From positions 1 through 64,000 of the forward strand of contig NTMA01000047.1 of NCBI GenBank assembly GCA_002917075.1: a DNA stretch of 64,000 nucleotides. Reading direction: 5' to 3'. The notes beneath the pieces are model-generated. The model was not told the DNA's origin, did no database searches, and saw nothing but the letters and a program-made list of their open reading frames with translations. This document shows, piece by piece, positions 51,926 to 64,000 of this stretch. This DNA comes from Hawksworthiomyces lignivorus. Its lineage: Eukaryota; Ascomycota; Sordariomycetes; Ophiostomatales; Ophiostomataceae. Position numbers and translations under genes: made by a program. Within the stretch, counting starts at the first letter, position 1. Each line of letters begins with the position of its first letter.

Positions 51926-54346
51926 TTAGCCTACGTTAGCATCCATTATCTGCTTAATATGATTACACAATCTGGTTTTCATCATCCGTTTTGGCGCTCT
52001 TCTTCCGGTCCAGATCTGAAACTGTGCTGCAAGAGTCTCTAAAAATATCTCTAGGCCCGGAACACCAATCCATCCTCTATTCTCCCCAGAGCTGATTCGG
52101 AGAAGTTCAGAAGATGGTGTGATGCTAATGTATGCAAGCTCTACATAAACACCTCCCGTTGGACTCTTCATCCAATTACTGGGTACTGATACCACTGGCC
52201 CAGCTCCAACGTTACTTTCAAGCGTAGGAGACGTCACCACGATGCTGCTTCCTAGTACAGGTGTGCAATTTATTATGATCGTGGGTAGTCGCAGATCAGC
52301 CGGCCACGAGTCTTGTAATGTTATTAACGTAGAGATGTTGATGTGAGAAAGACGGCGTTGCCTGGTATTTTCGTTGTCCCGTTTGATCTTATCATATATT
52401 CTTTTGAAGTGATGAACTAAAACTGTGGCATGCTGATGAGTTCGGTTATAAATGAGAATATTTCGAATCCCGATCTTAATCATTGCATATATTGCTGCAC
52501 GAGCCATTCCGCCGGCACCAATTATGAGGGCCGTAGATAGCGATGTAATGGCGTTTGCCGGAGAAAGGTGGCGGAGGACACAGTACTTGATACCCATCCA
52601 ATCTGTATTCTCACCATGTAGACCAACCACAACGCCTGCTTTATTCTGTTGATCAGTTATGAGAGCCATGTTGGTTGTATTTGTAGCGGCCCATTTTCGT
52701 ATTGGCACAATGGTATTCACTGCACCTATAACCTCGGATTCCGCACTCATTGAATGAAGTCGAGGGATAATGGAGGTCTTGAAAGGAGACGAAAGGCCAA
52801 GACCGCCGAACTGCCTATCTTGCATCATTGTCTCTAACAAGTCAAGTGTATTGATTTCGGATATCGAGTAACAATGAGGCATCCCATATGCTTCGAATGC
52901 ACATTTAAATAGAGTGGGTGCGAGGCTGTAACGGACGTTGGCCCCCATCACAGAGAAACGGAGGGCTTCGTACGTGAACGAAGAAAACAGCGCTCTCTGT
53001 GCCTGGAGAATAGTAACCGTTTCAATCTCATCTTCCTCGGCGTCAGGATGGCGGACCAGTGTAAGTAACTTATTGAAACATTGTGAAGGCCGTCCAAGAT
53101 GACCAGTATTATATGCCACAACCAACAGCGTACCCTTTTCATTAGTTTTGCGAGCAAAGCACTGCGAGGATATATTGTCCGATGGACTGACTGCTGGTTG
53201 GGTCATATGAACCATATCACAATCACAATCGACAGCCTTATTATACCATGATAATCGGCTCTGGCCCATCCATCCACCGCTCGTTATGGGATTGGAATCA
53301 TGATACCAACCGATAAGTTTGCAGTGCCCCTTTTTTTGTGCTAAAGATTTGATGCGACTTTCGTCTTGCGTCAGGTCTATGCTTATTAGCTCAGCTCCAA
53401 TCCGGAGACCCAAGTTTACTAGATCGAAATAATCACATCCAAGGCCCGCAGCATCTCCAGTGGGAAGTTGAGCATGATATAATAAAGGTTGGCGCGTATG
53501 TCGTCGTAAAATTCCTAGCTGGTCCACAACATACTCCCACCAGAGCTGCTGGGTCATGGACCGGTGTTCAAGGTAGCCTTGGAGCAAAATGTTGGTTCGG
53601 ATTTCGAGTATGTCAGCACAGGCGGTAAACATCTCCAATTTGGATCCACAGCGCTTGAGGTCGTGAAATGTGATTTGGAGAGCGTAGTTGAAACTCTTAG
53701 CTTTTGCTTCTATTTTGAAATCGTATTCTTCTGCGCGGCCATATATACTGCCTAAGAACCGCAGGAATTCAGATTCGACTTGTTTGAGAGACAGAGACTG
53801 ACTAGTTGGTCTGTCCGATGGTGAGGTTACGGTCTTGAATAGACCGCTGTGGCTTTCGCCTGTATCAAAGCCAGCTCTTGGAACATCTGCGTTGAAAAAG
53901 GTAAAGTTTGAGCATCCAAAATAGACTGGCTCTTGGCAGCGAAGTATCTTAGCTACATCTCCATTCCATTTACTTTCCAAGAGCGCGCGGAGTATATCTT
54001 CATCTCGCATCACATGGACAATGGGAAGCAGAGTGAGGTGCTGGCGAAGGAGGTCCCTGCCTGCTTGTGTCTCAACGCAGGATGAGCTACACACAATGAC
54101 CCGGCATCGAGGATTGTCGAAGAAGATTGACTTGAGAATGCCTACTTCCTGGATACAGTATGCCTGGAGGCCATAGTGTTCAATGTATCCTCTAACCGAA
54201 TGTCCTGTGGCCTTCTGAAACTGCAGCTTCTCATCGACAACTTTCCACTGAAGAGCTTTGGCAGCAATAGATGCAAGGGATGATTTACCTGCGCATCGCA
54301 TGCCAATCAACACGAGAGAAGCATCTCGCGGGAATCTATGCGACAT
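51926..54346 (-). CDS. Quinate repressor-like protein (QutR/Qa-1S type), AROM-derived
   Basis: A single exon of 806 residues built like the last three domains of AROM, the known architecture of QutR. The shikimate-kinase-like part is residues about 8-180, with the P-loop GMRCAGKSS at 15-23. The 3-dehydroquinase-like part follows, with LEMFTACADILEIRTNIL and later WYHDSNP. At the position of the Schiff-base lysine of the enzyme (usually DIVK) it reads DMVHMTQPA (about residue 376), so catalysis there is unlikely. The shikimate-dehydrogenase-like part has FSVMGANVRYSLAPTLFKCA, GLGLSSPFKTSII, HGENTDWMGI and LIIGAGGMARAAI. QutR binds metabolites and inactivates the QutA activator. It is slightly shorter than described QutR proteins. 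The start is the first ATG after an in-frame stop; upstream exons cannot be excluded. Confidence 0.88.
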   Translation of the reverse strand: MSHRFPRDASLVLIGMRCAGKSSLASIAAKALQWKVVDEKLQFQKATGHSVRGYIEHYGLQAYCIQEVGILKSIFFDNPRCRVIVCSSSCVETQAGRDLLRQHLTLLPIVHVMRDEDILRALLESKWNGDVAKILRCQEPVYFGCSNFTFFNADVPRAGFDTGESHSGLFKTVTSPSDRPTSQSLSLKQVESEFLRFLGSIYGRAEEYDFKIEAKAKSFNYALQITFHDLKRCGSKLEMFTACADILEIRTNILLQGYLEHRSMTQQLWWEYVVDQLGILRRHTRQPLLYHAQLPTGDAAGLGCDYFDLVNLGLRIGAELISIDLTQDESRIKSLAQKKGHCKLIGWYHDSNPITSGGWMGQSRLSWYNKAVDCDCDMVHMTQPAVSPSDNISSQCFARKTNEKGTLLVVAYNTGHLGRPSQCFNKLLTLVRHPDAEEDEIETVTILQAQRALFSSFTYEALRFSVMGANVRYSLAPTLFKCAFEAYGMPHCYSISEINTLDLLETMMQDRQFGGLGLSSPFKTSIIPRLHSMSAESEVIGAVNTIVPIRKWAATNTTNMALITDQQNKAGVVVGLHGENTDWMGIKYCVLRHLSPANAITSLSTALIIGAGGMARAAIYAMIKIGIRNILIYNRTHQHATVLVHHFKRIYDKIKRDNENTRQRRLSHINISTLITLQDSWPADLRLPTIIINCTPVLGSSIVVTSPTLESNVGAGPVVSVPSNWMKSPTGGVYVELAYISITPSSELLRISSGENRGWIGVPGLEIFLETLAAQFQIWTGRRAPKRMMKTRLCNHIKQIMDANVG

Positions 54347-56557
54347 GTCGATAAGAACTATGCCAGATCTTGGTGGTCGTAGGCAAGTCGATGGCTGTTG
54401 CAATCAGGCAGTGGGGCAAGAAAACAAAATGACAGACGAGTGATATGAAAATAAAGCAGGACAAGTATTGAAAACGGATGCAGCCAGAGGATACTTTCAG
54501 GATAGCATGTGCATCCGACTGCAAAACATAACTTCTGAATAAGACATTCTTTCATTACCCTTACCTAAGGAAACTGTCAGCGACATTGTGCTATACGAAG
54601 ACTACAGGTCCCAGTATGCATGATATTGGGAAGTACAATATGAATTCAGAGACGGGGAATGTAATAGAGTGCATGATCATCGCAGCAAACAGTGTCTGGC
54701 TGCACAAAAGTAGTGTCCATCTCCTCGTGATAGAAATTGAAGAGCAAGGCTAAGAAAACGTGTGGTTGCTATTTGTTAGGCCTTTTCCTCGGTTATGAAT
54801 TTTGCCGAGTGGGACATAGTGACTAGTATCATATCACTCACACTTTACTACAACTATACAAAATATTTATCCGATATACAAACTCGTAAACTTGAGCTAG
54901 ACGAGGGAAAGCCGATGTCGAGAATATATGCGTTCAACATAACTATTCCCAAGGCGCTAGCTGGCCCGTCAAGAAGATAAATTATGTGGATAAGATTTTG
55001 GGCGAACAACAAAAATATTCGTGCTGCGAGTAAAGGCGGTTAGGCTGCAGAAGTACATTTGTACACTGGGAGAAAAACGATCGTCGGCTCCAAGGATCTA
55101 ACATTTTCACCCACAAGTTTTAATACAGCTAGTGGACAGTGAAACTATGGCAGTTAATTACGTCACTCACTAATTTCATATGACTCCACAATGGATGATG
55201 AAGTTTTTTAGGGCATCTGAGGGGCAAGCGGCAAATGTCTTTATCCGAAGCCAAAACTATACTCGTATGTCTTTCTCCGGGACAAGAACTTATTTTCTTG
55301 AAGCCAAGATACTAAAAAAGGAGACCTGTTCCAGCTTCCAAGGGAAATAATTAGGGCATGCCGAAAGGAGAGGAAGTGAAAGAGGGGATATTTATTAGAC
55401 GAAAAAGGAGGAGAGCACGAAAATACGAGAAAGGGTAGCTGAGTGAGAGCAGATCTATTGTATCTACCCACTTAATTATAAACCTAGTTGCTCGAATAAG
55501 ATCAACAGAAAGTAGTAAAGAATGGCCACGGTGACATATATTAAATGGGCATATGAAGGACAGTGATGAATCCTTAATTAAGCAAAATCAATGTCTTGCT
55601 GCAGTAAGAAAGTTTTCCTTGATGTTATACTGGAGTCTGATGTTGCTGAGTGCTACACGTAAATAATTTAATATTGCAGCCAGACATAACAGGCTTATCG
55701 AACCTGGGCGGTTCGGTCGGTTGTGTATAATATTTGAAATACATGTAGACATTGGGATAACTCGTTACTAGTTCAAATACACCATATAGCCATGAGTTTA
55801 CTATAACAGACCGGCTGATTGAAGTTTCATTCTCCTAGAACATCTACTGTCTGGAACGTCCACACAGATTAGGTTCATTGACTCTCGAAACTAGTATGTA
55901 GGACTGCATTCTTCGTCTTCTTTTTTTAAAGTGAACCTCTTGATAGCTTTGGGTATTATTTTGAAAGCTGTGCTGCGTTAGTACTGAATTTACTGCGGCC
56001 GAAATGATAATCTGATGCGGATTGATTGTTTATGTTCTAAATTGGAGACCTCCGGATAGATCCAGGTGCAAAGCTTATAGGTTGTTAACAGCACCTAGTC
56101 TATCCAAGGACTAATCAGTGTTTGTTTTGCAATTCGCCAGTTTTGACCAAGACTTTCCTCTACAATTCCATCTCCTGTGAAATTCTTAGACGTATCTCTA
56201 CAAATCTCATATATTAAGTATTAAGACACAGTATTATCCAGTTCGTTTGAGACCATTAGTGGTATGAAAGCATTTTGTAATTAATTACCAGTTCTATTGT
56301 ATCATAACGAGGGTGATGGAGCCATAAAGTCTGGCATTACAACGACATCCTGTTGAGCTCTGGGGCATGCACTAACTGGCTGCTGCGGCCATACACAGCT
56401 CTACCCCGCATCTCACTCTTGGCCCCTGATCGGAGAGGGCTTATAAAGTCTCCGCACCTCTGCGCTGGAGTTATTTATAACAATGGATTTTGTAGATATA
56501 ACGAAGATGGCATTCTGGGTGATATACCTCTGTGTATGGTACAGGTGACTGGTAACA
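54347..56557. promoter_or_regulatory. 2.2-kb divergent regulatory spacer between repressor and activator
   Basis: It separates the divergently transcribed QutR-like and QutA-like genes. No gene is recognised; open frames at 54795-54980 and 55241-55471 have no motif. Single half-site-like GGATAA and TTATCC words occur, but no perfect palindrome is seen by eye. AT-rich throughout. Confidence 0.5.
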
Positions 56558-59042
56558 ATGGAAGATCAATGTGCTGCCATAATCGCAACAAGCGACGAGG
56601 GCTTCGATGTGAACAAACATAACAAACGTGTTCGTGTGTCACAGGCCTGTGAACCATGTCGCCTGAGGAAGGGAAAATGCGATGGCCGCCAACCTGAGTG
56701 TGACGTCTGCAAAGGCTTGGGAATTGACTGCTCCTACGACCCTAATCCCAAAAAGCGAGGTTTAAGACCAGGACAACATTCTTCGCTGGAACGGCGAGCA
56801 TTACTGACTGAGCTGATCGTAGCCTACGTTATGTCAAAGGCGCCGGACACCGAGGAAAGCGTCATGTCATTTTTTTGCGGTCAAGATCCTGATCTTTCCT
56901 TTCTCTATGTCGAGAGCAAACACAAAGAGCTTGACGACCTACTCAGTCGCTGGAGAAAGGGGGCATTATCTCAGTGGTTGCGTCAGACTGCTGCTCGAGG
57001 CGATCCTGCGCTCGACCAATTATCACGATTTCCGTCGAACCTGGTGTCGGGGTCTACGCAAGCAAATTCGTCTAACCCGAGCATCGGTGTGCATACTTCA
57101 GGTCAATGCAATGCCGAGCATTCAAATTACTTCAGCCATACTTCTCTCTCGAAAATATCCTCCACATTCAAATCACAAGAGCAGCCGTCACAGATTTCGA
57201 GAGACATTGATGGTGATACAGAGACGGTACAGAACTCCCCTCTGCAAGGCTGTGGCCGCTTCCAACCACTCCCTGGAAATATAGAGGCACTTTTAAACGT
57301 CTATTTTGCCTACACGCACATGTGGTTGCCATTTGTCGATAAGTTTAAACTCACCGCATTCACGCACAATCTTTCAAATACATCGCACTACCCATCAAAT
57401 ATGTCATTATCGCAGTCTTCCAACCTAGCATTGATATGGGCCTTAGTCGCTTATACAATTCCTCGCATGTCTTGCAGCTCCTACAGCAACATTACCGCAG
57501 AATGCACGGTAACACCGAATAGCGCAGCAAAGCTCTCACTATCTCTTATACCGACTTATGATTCCAATCTGCAGCATGAACACGTCCAAGCTCTGGTTTT
57601 ACTTTCGCTATTCCATTTCGAATATGGAAGCAAACACCTCTCGTGGATATTGATAGGCCTAGCTGGGAGAGTAGCTGTTGATCTAAGTTCTATGAAGCCA
57701 GGACAGCATTTATCATCAACAAGTCGACGGACGGCACTCGCCTGTTTCGTCGTGGAAGGTATCATCGCTGCGGCTCTTGGTCGTAGATCCCAGATACCTT
57801 CACCTCGTAACCACGAGATGACGCACATGAGAAGCATTTCGAATCCTACCTACGAACTAGAGGCCGAAGGTTGGGAAGAATGGAGTAACTGGGAGATACC
57901 TGGATGCAAGATCCAGACAAACAAATTTTCGGCAAAATCAAAGAAAGAACCTCTTCGAATTCTTTCAACTTTCAATGAAACAGTTCGCCTAGTTGAAATC
58001 TTAAATTTGAACAATTTACGTCATGGGTATTTGAACTCGAGCGAGACTTCACATTCTGTAACACAAATGAGGACTGCAGAATTATCCACATGGGCAAGTC
58101 ATATCAAGGACTCACACCCTCACCTTGCTCCCGAAAATTTACAAAACGAGGCTGCTTCACATATTATTAATTTCCACTGCATTCACTGGATTGTTTGCTG
58201 CTTGTCTTACGTACAAAACAACGACAGCGAAGACAAATATCAACGCCATAAATCACATTCTCGTCAGCTAGCCTCCACTCTCAATAACCTAGTCATAAAG
58301 TACTACTCTATTTACCCTATGAATACAGCGCCACTCGGTATTATAGCATCGATAGCCATAGCCCTGCGCCTTTTAAGCGCTGATGACCCTTTGCGTGAAT
58401 CGCTGTCTCGAGCTTTATTTGCTTTCACCAATGGCAGGGAGATAGATGAGGTAAACAAGTCATTCCTCGAAGTGAGAGAAAACTCGTCACACCAGCTCCA
58501 AATAGATGGATCATTTGGCGGAGCAAATTACAAGAAACGAAAGGTACCCATAATAAAGCAACAGTCGATTATTTTTAGGCTATGGACTAATATACTCAAA
58601 TACAGACGAATACAAGTCTAGATGCTCAGCATTGCAGCGCTTCTCCTTGTCTTACACCAAGTCCTTTGGAGAGCCTAACGCAACGTAGGGTCTTGGCTGT
58701 TGAGGGGTATGATTGCTTTACGCAGCCTCAACCCCCTTCCTCGACAGATTCCCTGCACTCACTTCCAGTCGCGATGAATTTATCAAACGGGTTAGAAGTG
58801 GATGTCATGATGGGGATTGATCTAGGGGACACCTCGTCTCTTTCGGCACATGATTTAACTCAGTTAGACGCTGCAGTATGGTATGTGGCTCAAAATACTC
58901 TATTTTTTCTAAGTTGCATGCCATAATTAATTTACTTAGGAATGATAATCTCTTGACGAGAAATTTGGGTTTCATAGAAGATTCCCAGATAGCATTGGAT
59001 CCTGAGTTAAGTCATTTGTTTGACCCATTTGCAAACATATGA
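56558..59042 (+). CDS. Zn2Cys6 transcription activator, QutA/Qa-1F-like
   Basis: The DNA-binding cluster is CEPCRLRKGKCDGRQPEC, then DVCKGLGIDC and SYDPNPKKRGLRPG, spacing as in Gal4-type clusters. The KKRG linker resembles QutA. A middle homology region follows, with GNIEALLNVYFAYTHMWLPF and ILIGLAGRVAVDLSS. The large first exon runs to about 58543. Further coding sequence lies downstream: KSRCSALQRFSLSYTKSFGE near 58610-58680, SAHDLTQLDAAVW to 58880, and after a 59-nt intron (58881-58939) the last exon ending LDPELSHLFDPFANI with stop 59040-59042. A phase-matching intron 58544-58616 is plausible; the join between about 58650 and 58700 is unresolved. Without splicing the product would end at 58621 (687 residues). 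The expected role is pathway-specific activation of the cluster, blocked by the QutR-like repressor. Confidence 0.8.
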
Positions 59043-59910
59043 TGGAGATTAGATTGCCTGTCGCTCTTTTGCATCAGGATCTAGAGCAAGCCTCCTACCT
59101 TTTGCCGACTACGATGAAAGATCAAGTCGTCTAGCACAATGCACATCTGGTCTTGGAATTACACACAAAACTGGTAAAAGACACTTGTCAATAAGTGTAT
59201 AAATCTAAAAATTCATAAATCTGTTGTTCTTGTTACCTATCATCCCTCGACATATCTTTGCTACTTCCTTTAATTGGAGTTATCATTTGGAGTACAGGTA
59301 CAGCAGTCTTAGCCGCGTCATATCTACAGAGGGTCATAGTACCGGAACTACCTTAAAAGAAAGACTTAGAAGAAGTTTTTTAAGCAACAAATAAGATGGT
59401 CATCGTTCTATGTGTCTTAGAACGAGGTAGAATAGACAGAAGTGATAATTTACAATTAGAGTGAAGTATGAGTAAGAGTTCTGCATTGGATAAATTGTGA
59501 CACTTAGACAATGAAAATTCTTCTGTGGAGTTGAACTTGAATTTTTTTTTATAGCGTTCCGAGTGCTCTGCTGCATTTAATCCTATGACTTGACCATACA
59601 AAAAGCTTTCGGATGAAGTCATTATCCGAGTCAAGATTCGGCTAGAAGCTAGTTAATACGCTGTAACTGATATGTAGTAGGTGTCTGTAATATGGTATGA
59701 GACCTCTCTTTTCACTGCGAAAAAGGACACGAAGAGAGAACACTTACATTCTTGTATAAAAGCCAGCGTTTAGGCTTTTCAATTGTGAACAATTTGATTA
59801 CAACAAAACTGCTAGCTTCTCTGATACCGCATGCAGCCGAAGCCTACTCAAATTTTTTTTAAAAAAATAAGACCGGCTACAAGAAGTATAGTTTCTACAG
59901 CGTGAACAGG
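59043..59910. other. Spacer, promoter of aldehyde dehydrogenase
   Basis: 868 bp between the activator stop and the aldehyde dehydrogenase start. An open frame at 59380-59634 (minus) has no motif. AT-rich; no repeat seen. Confidence 0.45.
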
Positions 59911-61853
<1,943 letters not shown>

Positions 61854-63396
61854 AAGCTTATACGTCAAAATATTAGTTTCTCACATCTATAGTGATATGA
61901 AAAGCTACCAGACACTACTAAATATAACTCAGAAAAAATCAATAAAAATAAAATACATTTCATTTACGACATAATTTGATATGTGGTGGGAATATTGGTA
62001 ATTAACTTTTTATTCTCTGTGCACTCGAGATAGCTTCATAGACTACTTCCTTGACAAATACAAGTCTGTTCCAGCCCAAAGGTTACTAGAATTGAATATT
62101 TCTTATTCTTTGCTGTCCTCTTTCTTATTCCTTTCTCTACTTCTACTGTTCAAAGCGCAGCTTCTTGTAAAATATACACTGCGTATCATAACTTTCTCTC
62201 AGAGTTGTTGTTGCTGACGGGTGAGAGTTAGCAACAAACAGAAATAGACATGTCCATTCCTTTTAATAAGCCAGCGGAGAAGGAAGTCGTAGACAAAGCA
62301 TGCAGCAATTAGTACAAACCTTCAGTGTTGCTTTGGCCAAGTTGTCATTGAATAGATTAGTATAATCGATTTCAGAATTATTTATTAGCGAATATCTATA
62401 GTAGACGTATCGCTATCCTATTCGCTTGCAAAATCCTATTTAGCATCGTAGGGATGATTTCGTGGGAATTGGGGGGTTTTTTGGGGGGTTTTAGTAACTT
62501 GTGTTCCAAACGGACGTTCTACTCGCACCTAAGTACTACTGTCCCATATCCTTTTTCTACGACAACATACCAGGGGCGACTAAAGGAGCTTCAATCCTGG
62601 ATCGATATGTCTCCAGGAATACTAAAGATGAGTTTATCTTTTATAGGTGCATAATTTGGTTCATCTGTGCTTGGTATTTGAGTTCTTCAATTACTTTTTC
62701 AAGTTTCTCTACTACCACACCATTCATATTATGGTATCGGAGCTTCACCGCGTCCTTGCAAAACGAAATAGGCATCACAGCCAAGATCGTCTAATACTTA
62801 CGCATTCCTAAGTTTTGTTTAAGAAATGTTTCCGAGCATATCCCGAAACAAGCTTCAGATCTCGCTGGATACTAATTCTCCATGTTAGATCAATTAGATA
62901 TTTGTGTAGCTGCACGTGATGGTATACCAGTAGTGTAGATATTCATGATACCGAATATGATCGCAAGAGTTGTTATCCGTTTATCCGTCGAGTCAGTCTA
63001 GCATCTACATGATCTAATTTTTTTTAATAAATAAGGAAACTTGCTCCACAAGTGCTCGTGCCATGCCCTGCTTATTTAGATTATGCTCCAGTACTTAGTA
63101 CATTACCAGTTATGCATGCGAATCTCATTTATAAACATGGTTAGAAATTTCTGGCCGTCCGATTACAAGCTCTCTGTGCGAGGGTATTCATATATGCTTC
63201 TCGTAGAATGTCTCTAATATGTTATAAAAGCCTAGAGTTGGGTAATTTAGTTTGTCTCCTGACGTTTTGCTAGAGCTTACATTGCAAAAGAGTCTGCAGA
63301 GTGGATTTCATCTTAATTGAAATTAACCAAATACACCGGCTGCATCGATGCCCTAAGATCAGTAATACTGGTGAAGAAGAAATAGCCACGCACTAC
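61854..63396. other. 1.5-kb AT-rich spacer
   Basis: No gene is recognised; open frames at 62454-62794 have no motif. It includes a G-run motif GGGGGGTTTTTTGGGGGG at about 62471. The segment is otherwise featureless. Confidence 0.45.
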
Positions 63397-64000
63397 TCAA
63401 GCTACCGGGACAGCCACCATTAATCCAATCAGACTCCGAGCCACCTCAGCAGCAGCAAGGCAAGTCACTTCGCCGTTGTTATCATATGCTGGCGCCACTT
63501 CAACAACGTCGGCGCCAATAATTTTCATGCCAACAAGACCATCTAAAATAGTGAGCAACTCGCGTGTTGTCCAACCACCGGGTTCCGCGGTTCCAGTAGC
63601 AGGCGCGTAGGCCGGGTCTAGCACGTCAATATCTACGGTAATATACACTTTATTCTCCCCAACACGTGCCTTGAGCTTTTCAATAACACCCTGAGTTCCT
63701 AGGCGATCGATATCGCGAGCTGTCACAATGTGAAAGCCGCAGTGGATGTCATTGTCGAGGTCATCGTATTGAGTGCCCAGAGGAGCGCGAATACCAGCAT
63801 GAATAGAAGAATCATTTGAGATTAGACCCTCTTCGTGTGCAATGTGTAAAAATGTACCATGATTGACAGAGGCATACTCGGTGATCCCACCACCAAGGAC
63901 GTGAGGATTCCAAGTATCAATGTGCGAATCAAAATGAATAACGCTTACTACGCCCCACCGCACAAATGTCGAACGCAGCGCCGCCAAGGTTATGGTGTGG
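63397..64000 (-). CDS. Agmatinase/arginase-family ureohydrolase, partial (5' end off window)
   Basis: The C-terminal 200 or so residues are present, and the reading frame continues through the window edge (HTITLAALRS at the very end, matching the family's GGDHTIT start of the metal site). VVSVIHFDSHIDTWNPH and YITVDIDVLDPAYAPATGTA carry the manganese-binding His/Asp residues, and TAEPGGWTTRELL and GADVVEVAPAYDNNGEVTCL are further signatures. The reaction is hydrolysis of a guanidino compound (agmatine or relative) to urea and an amine. The N-terminus, and any signal peptide as seen in some fungal homologues, lies beyond position 64000. Confidence 0.92.
   Translation of the reverse strand, partial: HTITLAALRSTFVRWGVVSVIHFDSHIDTWNPHVLGGGITEYASVNHGTFLHIAHEEGLISNDSSIHAGIRAPLGTQYDDLDNDIHCGFHIVTARDIDRLGTQGVIEKLKARVGENKVYITVDIDVLDPAYAPATGTAEPGGWTTRELLTILDGLVGMKIIGADVVEVAPAYDNNGEVTCLAAAEVARSLIGLMVAVPVA

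Noticed and set aside
54347..56557. Quinate-activator binding palindromes
   Set aside because: Only isolated GGATAA or TTATCC half-site words seen; no correctly spaced palindrome by eye. A motif scan would be decisive.
58666..58926. Separate small gene downstream of the activator
   Set aside because: Its sequence is better explained as C-terminal coding exons of the QutA-like activator, since a clean intron joins it to the last exon.
62468..62494. G-run motif resembling a quadruplex or alternative telomere repeat
   Set aside because: Only two G6 runs, single occurrence; too little to call a structure.

Overview
This window is a chromosome end of a filamentous ascomycete (Pezizomycotina-type). 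It opens with about 137 bp of CCCTAA telomere repeat. The genes have short introns (about 40-85 nt) with GTAAGT-like donors and CTAAC-like branch points. The gene content is also typical: NACHT-ankyrin and HET-domain genes, a Zn2Cys6 activator, many MFS and amino-acid permeases, Copia-type retrotransposon debris, and C-to-T stop codons that resemble repeat-induced point mutation. The species cannot be named from the sequence. Exon joins were worked out by reading frame, splice sites and family conservation, not by transcript evidence.

Region 1 (1-24 kb, subtelomeric). A NACHT/ankyrin gene is cut off by the telomere, and its stop codon lies inside the telomere repeat. Next comes a divergent pair, an MFS sugar transporter and an intracellular GH78 alpha-L-rhamnosidase. 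After a LINE remnant there is an NtaA-type FMN monooxygenase, a DUR3-type urea permease with a GC-AG intron, and a small GFA-fold protein. A HET-domain pseudogene follows. Beside it lies a 2,018-bp element bounded by 86-bp LTRs and a CATCA target duplication; inside, in antisense orientation, it carries an RNase H - LTR - gag fragment of a related Copia element. Solo LTRs with intact target duplications lie at 13894-14039 and 36634-36719. A GPI-anchored secreted protein completes the region.

Region 2 (24-46 kb). Genes are well separated: a TauD-type dioxygenase, an F-box protein, a polyol/inositol-type MFS transporter, an amino-acid permease, a secreted alkaline phosphatase and a membrane-anchored SDR. 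The spacers between them are long, AT-rich and contain repeat fragments.

Region 3 (46.7-64 kb). This is the most interesting part. A QutB-like quinate/shikimate dehydrogenase, a classical SDR, a Gfo/Idh/MocA oxidoreductase, a QutR-like repressor (derived from the last three domains of AROM), a QutA-like Zn2Cys6 activator, an aldehyde dehydrogenase and a partial agmatinase-family gene follow each other. The repressor and activator are divergently transcribed across a 2.2-kb spacer. The regulator pair is that of the fungal quinate (qut/qa) cluster, but the 3-dehydroquinase, 3-dehydroshikimate dehydratase and quinate permease genes are not present in the window. I infer that quinate-type sensing may have been joined here to a different polyol or hydroaromatic pathway.

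Overall the arm looks like a nutrient-scavenging subtelomere (rhamnosides, urea/amines, phosphate esters, amino acids, polyols, hydroaromatics) interspersed with degraded immunity genes and retroelements.
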